A DNA stretch of 27,879 nt from Clostridiales bacterium UBA4653 (GTDB taxonomy: Bacteria > Bacillota > Clostridia > Oscillospirales > CAG-272). The translations under genes and the position numbers were made by a program. Under the pieces are notes generated by a model. The model ran no database searches. It had not been told where the DNA came from and saw only the letters and a program-made list of their open reading frames with translations. Shown here piece after piece: positions 22,671-27,879 of the stretch; position 1 is the first letter of the stretch; the number at the start of each line of letters is the position of its first letter. The stretch lies in the NCBI GenBank assembly GCA_002405565.1, contig DHMB01000153.1, positions 1,462-29,340 of the forward strand. Direction: 5' to 3'.

Positions 22671-24041
22671 ATGATAGCAAAAAATCCGCAAAGCAACCTG
22701 CTTGAACAGTCGCAGTATAAATACTCGCTTCAGGACGTTGAAGACCCCAATCTTTACAGGGAGATCTATCCCTATGACGAAATCCCGAAGATCGCCTTCA
22801 ACCACCGTCGCGTGCCGCTGAATATGCCCGAGCACATCTGGATAACGGACACAACCTTCCGTGACGGCCAGCAGTCGCGCGCGCCTTATACGCCCGAGCA
22901 GATTGTGACGCTTTACAAAATGCTTTCCCGCCTCGGCGGAGAGAACGGAATCGTCCGCCAGAGCGAATTTTTCGTATATACAAAAAAGGACAGAGAGGCT
23001 GTTGAAAAATGTATGTCTCTCGGACTGAAATTCCCCGAAATAACAACCTGGATCCGCGCAAAAAAAGAAGATTTTGCCCTTGTTCACGATATCGGCATAA
23101 AAGAGACGGGAATCCTTGTCAGCTGCTCGGATTATCATATTTTCAAAAAACTCGGAATGTCCCGCTCGCAGGCGCTCGACCATTATCTCGGCGTTGTCAA
23201 GGAGGCGTTTGACGCCGGCATCCGTCCCCGTTGCCACCTTGAAGACATAACAAGAGCCGATTTTTACGGCTTTGTCGTTCCCTTTGTAAACGAGCTGACA
23301 GAGCTCTCCCATCAGGCGGGAATACCGATAAAGATAAGAATGTGCGACACAATGGGCTATGGCGTTCCCTACCCCGGAGTTGCTCTTCCCCGAAGCGTTC
23401 CCGGCATTGTTTACGGTCTGCATCACTATTCTGACGTCACCTCCGAAATGCTTGAATGGCACGGTCACAACGACTTTTACAAAGCCGTCGTCAACGCTAC
23501 CTCCGCCTGGCTTTACGGCGCGTCCGCGGTAAACTGTTCCCTTCTCGGCATAGGCGAGAGGACAGGCAACATTCCGCTTGAAGCAATGGTCATTGAATAT
23601 GCTTCGCTTCGCGGCGGCTTTGACGGTATGGATCCGACTGTAATTACGGAGATTGCAAATTATTATAAAAACGAGCTTCATTACGACATTCCCCCTATGA
23701 CCCCCTTTGTCGGCGAGAATTTCAATGTCACAAAGGCGGGCATCCACGCGGACGGACTGATGAAGGACGCGGAAATATACAACATTTTCGATACGGAAAA
23801 GATACTCAACCGCCCCGCTGAGGTCGCAATTTCAAACACCTCCGGTCTTGCGGGCATCGCATACTGGATAAACACTCATTTTGCCCTTGCGCCGGACGAT
23901 ATGGTCACAAAGCACGATTCTCTCGTCTCCGGACTTAAAGAGGAAATCGACAAGCAGTATGTTGACGGCAGAACGACGGTTATGAGCGATGACGAGCTGC
24001 TCTCGATAATAGACTCTCTCGCCCCCGGACGTTTCAGATGA
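22671..24041 (+). CDS. HMGL-like/isopropylmalate-synthase-family enzyme, probable (Re)-citrate synthase
   Basis: A 456-residue member of the 2-isopropylmalate/homocitrate synthase family. DTTFRDGQQ (60-68) carries the metal- and substrate-binding Arg/Asp, and WHGHNDF (His264, His266) gives the metal-binding histidines. GVGE-like GIGERTGN and FVGENFNVTKAGIHADG complete the family pattern. The leucine-type regulatory domain is not evident. The operon partners are a fused single-chain aconitase and an isocitrate dehydrogenase, not LeuCD and LeuB, so the substrate is probably oxaloacetate plus acetyl-CoA, as in the (Re)-citrate synthase of Clostridium kluyveri; homocitrate or citramalate synthase are alternatives. 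The start is ATG at 22671 behind GGAGGG. Confidence 0.85.
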   Translation: MIAKNPQSNLLEQSQYKYSLQDVEDPNLYREIYPYDEIPKIAFNHRRVPLNMPEHIWITDTTFRDGQQSRAPYTPEQIVTLYKMLSRLGGENGIVRQSEFFVYTKKDREAVEKCMSLGLKFPEITTWIRAKKEDFALVHDIGIKETGILVSCSDYHIFKKLGMSRSQALDHYLGVVKEAFDAGIRPRCHLEDITRADFYGFVVPFVNELTELSHQAGIPIKIRMCDTMGYGVPYPGVALPRSVPGIVYGLHHYSDVTSEMLEWHGHNDFYKAVVNATSAWLYGASAVNCSLLGIGERTGNIPLEAMVIEYASLRGGFDGMDPTVITEIANYYKNELHYDIPPMTPFVGENFNVTKAGIHADGLMKDAEIYNIFDTEKILNRPAEVAISNTSGLAGIAYWINTHFALAPDDMVTKHDSLVSGLKEEIDKQYVDGRTTVMSDDELLSIIDSLAPGRFR

Positions 24042-24054
24042 GGAGGACGGAAAA

Positions 24055-24726
24055 ATGATAGTAAGCAAGGACACCTCGTCCCTTGAAGAAAGAGTTTACG
24101 GCGAGCTTGAAGAAGCGATTCTTTCCGGCGAGCTTAAAAGCGGCGAAGCGCTGACAGAGCTCTCCCTTTCAGAGAAGCTCGGCGTCAGCAGAACGCCCGT
24201 CCGCAGCGCAATTCATCGCCTTGCGGAGGAGGGACTCATCGCAATAACGCCGAACAGAGGCGCTGTTGTCATCGGTGTGACGGGACAAGACCTCATCGAT
24301 ATTTATAAAATCAGAATACGGCTCGAAGGGCTTGCGGCGGCAATGGCGGCGGAAAAAATGACAGATGACGAGAAAAAGTCGCTTTCGGATTCTGTCGAAC
24401 TTTCGGAATTCTATATAAAAAAGAACGACGCGGAAAAGCTCAAGGAGCTGGACACGTCGTTTCACGCGGCAATATACAGAGCGAGCGGCAGCAGAATACT
24501 CTGCAAAATACTCTCCGAGCTGCACAGAAACATAAAAGCATACAGAAAGCTCTCGCTGACGGTGCCCGGAAGACTTGAAAAGTCGGTTGAGGAGCACAGG
24601 GAAATAACGGACGCAATCCTCCGCTCGGATGGGGAGGCCGCCGACAGGCTGACCTCGCTTCACGTTGAGCGGGCACTCGCAAATCTTCTCATAGCGACAA
24701 AAGCGGATGACAAGGAGGAAAACTGA
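24055..24726 (+). CDS. GntR-family transcriptional regulator, FadR subfamily (FCD domain)
   Basis: A 223-residue regulator: winged helix-turn-helix at about 8-75 (LSLSEKLGVSRTPVRSAIHRLAEEGLI) and an all-helical FCD ligand domain from about 80. Metal- or ligand-binding residues typical of FCD are visible in LDTSFHAAIY, EEHREI and LHVERA. Such regulators usually sense organic acids; with citrate synthase before and aconitase after it, a citrate-, oxaloacetate- or 2-oxoglutarate-type ligand is a reasonable inference. It is 13 bases past the previous stop and two before the next start, so it is co-transcribed. It probably binds the palindrome at 22626-22635. Confidence 0.92.
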   Translation: MIVSKDTSSLEERVYGELEEAILSGELKSGEALTELSLSEKLGVSRTPVRSAIHRLAEEGLIAITPNRGAVVIGVTGQDLIDIYKIRIRLEGLAAAMAAEKMTDDEKKSLSDSVELSEFYIKKNDAEKLKELDTSFHAAIYRASGSRILCKILSELHRNIKAYRKLSLTVPGRLEKSVEEHREITDAILRSDGEAADRLTSLHVERALANLLIATKADDKEEN

Positions 24727-24728
24727 AA

Positions 24729-26663
24729 ATGGGATACACAATCGCGCAGAAAATAATAAAAAGTCACCTCGCAACCGGCGAGATGACGGTCGGCTCGGAG
24801 ATAGGACTTAAAATAGACCAGACGCTGACGCAGGACGCAACGGGCACAATGGCATATCTCCAGTTTGAAGCTATGGGCACGGAGAGAGTCAAAACCGAGC
24901 TCTCCGTTGCATATATAGACCATAACACCCTTCAGGCAGGCTTTGAAAACGCAGACGACCACAGATACATCCAGACGGTGACAAAAAAGCACGGAATTCG
25001 CTTTTCCCGCCCCGGAAACGGTATCTGCCATCAGGTTCATCTCGAACGCTTCGGCGTTCCCGGGAAAACCCTCATCGGCTCGGACAGCCACACCCCGACG
25101 GCAGGCGGCATCGGTATGCTCGGAATGGGCGCCGGCGGGCTTGACGTTGCCGTTGCAATGGGCGGCGGAACATACTATATAACAATGCCGAAAATCATTC
25201 ATATCGCTTTGACGGGAAAGCTCCCGGATTACGTCGGCGCAAAGGACGTCATTTTAGAGGTTCTGCGCCTGCTGGACGTCAAGGGCGGCGTCGGAGCGAT
25301 CATCGAATACGGCGGCGAGGGCGCAAAGACTCTTTCCGTTCCGCAGAGAGCAACAATCACAAATATGGGCGCGGAACTCGGAGCAACAAGCTCCCTCTTC
25401 CCCTCCGATGAAGTAACCCGGGCTTTCCTCGCGGCGCAGGACAGAGAAAAGGATTTCGTCCCGCTCGCGCCGGACGCGGACGCAAAATATGACGCGGAAT
25501 ATACAATCGACCTTTCCTCTCTCGTTCCGCTTGCGGCTTGCCCGCACAGCCCCGGCAACGTAAAACCCGTTTCGGAGCTTGAAGGAATGAAGATAGATCA
25601 GGTATGTATCGGCTCCTGCACAAACTCGTCTATGCTCGATATGCTGACAGTCGCCGCAATGCTGAAGGGCAAAACCGTCCATCCTGACGTCAGCCTTTCG
25701 ATTTCGCCCGGCTCAAAGCAGGTATATACAATGCTTGCGGAATGCGGCGCGCTTGCCGATATGATTGCGGCAGGTGCAAGAATTCTCGAATGTGCCTGCG
25801 GCCCCTGTATCGGTATGGGCTTTTCGCCGAAATCCGCGGGCGTCTCCCTGCGCACGTTCAACCGCAACTTCGAAGCACGTAGCGGAACGGCTGACGCAAA
25901 AGTCTATCTCGTTTCCCCCGAAACGGCGGCAGCGTCTGCAATAGCGGGAAAATTCACCGACCCCCACTCTCTCGGTAATGCGCCGGAAATCAGAATCCCC
26001 TCGCATTTCCTCATAAACGACAACCTCATCGAAATGCCCGCGACGGAAGAGGAAGCCGCCTCGGTCACGGTCGAAAGAGGGCCGAACATAAAGCCGATAC
26101 CCGTCGGCAGGGCGCCGGAAGAAATTCTTTCCGCAAAGCTCCTTCTCAAGGTCGGCGACAATATCACAACAGACCATATTATGCCCGCGGGAACGAAAAT
26201 CCTCCCGTACCGTTCAAACGTGCCGAAGCTCTCCGAATTCTGTTTTACAGTCTGCGATAAGGACTTCCCAGAAAGAGCAAAGCGCGAGGGCGGCGGACTG
26301 ATTGTCGGCGGTGCGAATTACGGTCAGGGCTCCTCCCGTGAGCATGCGGCGCTCGTCCCGCTTTATCTCGGCGTCAAAGCCGTCATCGCAAAGAGCTTTG
26401 CAAGGATACACGTCGCAAACCTCATAAACTTCGGAATCGTACCGCTCACCTTTGAAAATCCGGACGATTATGACAGGCTCTCCGAGGGAGACGAGCTTGT
26501 CATATGCGATTTTTCATCGGCTGTCGCAAGCGACGAAAGAGTCGTTCTGACAGATATGACAACAGGCGCAAAAATCCCGCTCTGTCTCTCCCTCTCCCCC
26601 CGTCAGAGAGAAATTCTCTCCGCCGGCGGACTTCTCAATTTTACAAAACAAACCTCTAAATAA
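24729..26663 (+). CDS. acn: Aconitate hydratase (single chain, about 640 residues)
   Basis: Isomerises citrate to isocitrate with a [4Fe-4S] cluster. The cluster cysteines are present: Cys297 in GSCTNSS, and Cys357 and Cys360 in CACGPCIGMG. SDSHTPTAGGIGMLGMGAGG is the substrate-binding stretch at about 118-137. The swivel domain is fused at the C-terminus with GGANYGQGSSREHAAL (about 530-545). The length fits the shorter, roughly 640-residue aconitase group rather than the 890-residue AcnA/AcnB. A fused chain argues against the two-subunit isopropylmalate isomerase. The start is ATG at 24729 behind AAGGAGG, two bases past the regulator stop. Confidence 0.93.
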   Translation: MGYTIAQKIIKSHLATGEMTVGSEIGLKIDQTLTQDATGTMAYLQFEAMGTERVKTELSVAYIDHNTLQAGFENADDHRYIQTVTKKHGIRFSRPGNGICHQVHLERFGVPGKTLIGSDSHTPTAGGIGMLGMGAGGLDVAVAMGGGTYYITMPKIIHIALTGKLPDYVGAKDVILEVLRLLDVKGGVGAIIEYGGEGAKTLSVPQRATITNMGAELGATSSLFPSDEVTRAFLAAQDREKDFVPLAPDADAKYDAEYTIDLSSLVPLAACPHSPGNVKPVSELEGMKIDQVCIGSCTNSSMLDMLTVAAMLKGKTVHPDVSLSISPGSKQVYTMLAECGALADMIAAGARILECACGPCIGMGFSPKSAGVSLRTFNRNFEARSGTADAKVYLVSPETAAASAIAGKFTDPHSLGNAPEIRIPSHFLINDNLIEMPATEEEAASVTVERGPNIKPIPVGRAPEEILSAKLLLKVGDNITTDHIMPAGTKILPYRSNVPKLSEFCFTVCDKDFPERAKREGGGLIVGGANYGQGSSREHAALVPLYLGVKAVIAKSFARIHVANLINFGIVPLTFENPDDYDRLSEGDELVICDFSSAVASDERVVLTDMTTGAKIPLCLSLSPRQREILSAGGLLNFTKQTSK

Positions 26664-26680
26664 TGCGAAAGGGCAACAAA

Positions 26681-27859
26681 ATGGAAAACAAAGATTACAC
26701 AGCCTCCCTTGAACTGGCGGCGGAAAAATTCAAGAAAATTCTTGAAGGACAGCTTGAAAGAATTGAAGATATGAAGTCGCAGGGCGACTTTACGGATTAT
26801 TCAAAGCTCGAAACAATCAAAATCGGCGTTTGCGGCGGAGACGGCATCGGCCCGATCATCTCCTCGGAAGCGGAAAGAGTTCTCAAATACATTCTCTCCG
26901 ACCTTGAAGAAAGCGGCAAGGTTAAATTCATAAACATTGAAGGGCTGACGCTTGAAAACAGAATAAAAGTCGGCAAGGGTATTCCAGATGACGTTCTCGC
27001 AGAGCTGAAAAAATGCGATATCATCCTCAAGGGCCCGACAACAACCCCCCAGAAGGGCAGCGGCATGCCGAACATTGAATCTGCAAACGTTGCAATGCGC
27101 AAAGCGCTCGACCTTTTCGCAAATATCCGCCCTGTAAAAGTCCCCGAAGAGGGCATCAACTGGACGATTTTCAGAGAAAACACGGAGGGTGGCTATGCTG
27201 TCGGCTCTCTCGGCTATAACGTCACGGACGACCTCGCCGTCGACTTTACGATAACAACAAAGCAAGGCTCGGACAGAATTGCCCGTCTTGCGTATGATTA
27301 CGCCCGCAAAAACGGCTTTACGCGCGTCTCGCTCGTCACAAAAGCAAACGTCATAAAGACCACAGACGGCAATTTCCTTGAAGACTGCCACAAGGTCGCA
27401 GAGCTTTATCCGGAAATCACAACGGACGAATGGTACGCCGATATTATGACGGCAAAGCTCGTTGACAAAAAGCGTCGTCGCGATTTTCAGGTTCTTCTTC
27501 TGCCGAACCTTTACGGCGACATCATTTCGGACGAAGCCGCGGAATTTCAGGGCGGCGTCGGCACGGCGGGTTGCGCAAACATCGGCAAAAAATACGCTAT
27601 GTTTGAAGCAATTCACGGCTCCGCTCCCCGTATGATTGCAGAAGGCAGAGGCAAATACGCAGACCCCTGCTCTATGCTCCGTGCCTGCGTTATGCTCCTT
27701 TCGCACATAGGCTTGCAGGACAGAGCCAACCGTCTCGAAAGAGCGCTTGACATCTGCTGCTTCGAGGAAAAGAAGCTCGTCATCACAGGCAGAGACACCG
27801 GCGCAACCTGCGAGGAATTCGGAAATTACGTTATGGAAACGCTGAAATCCCTCTCCTGA
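26681..27859 (+). CDS. icd: Isocitrate dehydrogenase (isocitrate/isopropylmalate dehydrogenase family)
   Basis: A 392-residue enzyme that would oxidatively decarboxylate isocitrate to 2-oxoglutarate, completing the route to glutamate. Family motifs: GGDGIGPIISSEAERV, KGPTTTPQKGSG, NVAMRKALDLFANIRPVK, FRENTEGGYA, then the metal-binding YGDIISDEAAEFQGG and the cofactor loop EAIHGSAPRM. NAD versus NADP preference cannot be settled by eye. The start chosen is ATG at 26681, since AAAGGG lies seven bases upstream; the in-frame ATG at 26663 overlaps the aconitase stop and has no ribosome-binding site. It is the last gene of the operon in view, followed at once by a third copy of the palindromic repeat. 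Confidence 0.9.
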   Translation: MENKDYTASLELAAEKFKKILEGQLERIEDMKSQGDFTDYSKLETIKIGVCGGDGIGPIISSEAERVLKYILSDLEESGKVKFINIEGLTLENRIKVGKGIPDDVLAELKKCDIILKGPTTTPQKGSGMPNIESANVAMRKALDLFANIRPVKVPEEGINWTIFRENTEGGYAVGSLGYNVTDDLAVDFTITTKQGSDRIARLAYDYARKNGFTRVSLVTKANVIKTTDGNFLEDCHKVAELYPEITTDEWYADIMTAKLVDKKRRRDFQVLLLPNLYGDIISDEAAEFQGGVGTAGCANIGKKYAMFEAIHGSAPRMIAEGRGKYADPCSMLRACVMLLSHIGLQDRANRLERALDICCFEEKKLVITGRDTGATCEEFGNYVMETLKSLS

Positions 27860-27879
27860 CCGTACTTTTCTTTGAAAAG
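27860..27879. repeat. Copy C of the interspersed palindromic repeat, cut by the window edge
   Basis: The 20 bases after the dehydrogenase stop are identical to 22261-22280 of copy B, up to the loop of the second hairpin; the rest lies beyond the window. Confidence 0.8.

Noticed and set aside
22671..27859. Leucine biosynthesis operon (LeuA, LeuCD, LeuB)
   Set aside because: The isomerase is one fused chain with full-length aconitase features rather than two subunits, and the dehydrogenase has an N-terminal extension and motifs closer to isocitrate dehydrogenase.

Overview
The window looks like a Clostridia-type member of the Bacillota, probably an uncultured anaerobe of the gut. The evidence is strong purine-rich ribosome-binding sites with ATG/GTG/TTG starts, consensus sigma-A promoters, ER-type (SipW) signal peptidases, a VanY-type carboxypeptidase, and a citrate-to-2-oxoglutarate operon built on an isopropylmalate-synthase-like (Re)-citrate synthase. 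No rRNA, tRNA, transposase, integrase or CRISPR array was seen.

Layout. (1) 1-3147, minus strand: an ABC exporter half-transporter running off the left edge, and a LamG plus alpha/beta-hydrolase esterase. (2) 3148-4123: a long intergenic region with palindromic repeats, GC-rich hairpins and a perfect consensus promoter. (3) 4124-6885: a tightly overlapping four-gene operon with a SipW homologue that has lost its catalytic Ser and His, two membrane-anchored TasA/CalY-like proteins, and a SipW with Ser and His intact plus a long cytoplasmic coiled-coil tail. (4) 7225-17239: five tandem paralogues (470-756 aa). Each has a SipW-dependent signal peptide (GSTFA|WF), a TasA/CalY-like N-terminal domain and a different beta-helix-like C-terminal region. 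Each is followed by the same two-hairpin element, and several are preceded by a related structured leader with a G-tract. (5) 17367-18149: a smaller SipW-type exported protein with a Thr/Pro/Val-rich mucin-like tail. (6) 18301-22307: a SLOG/DUF2493 protein, a membrane-anchored VanY-like peptidase and an Lhr-like helicase. (7) 22586-27859: the (Re)-citrate synthase / GntR-FCD regulator / aconitase / isocitrate dehydrogenase operon, with a consensus promoter and a FadR-type operator palindrome.

How it may work together. Regions 3-5 read as one surface-fibre or matrix system. The second SipW would release a family of TasA-like proteins whose outer parts differ, while the inactive SipW and two uncleaved TasA-fold proteins could form a membrane assembly or chaperone platform. 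The fixed N-terminal domain with exchangeable beta-helix ends, the duplicated gene-plus-hairpin cassettes, and the leader elements that could act as attenuators or phase-variable switches make this the most interesting part of the window. Family assignments rest on motifs read by eye; the system-level function is inference.
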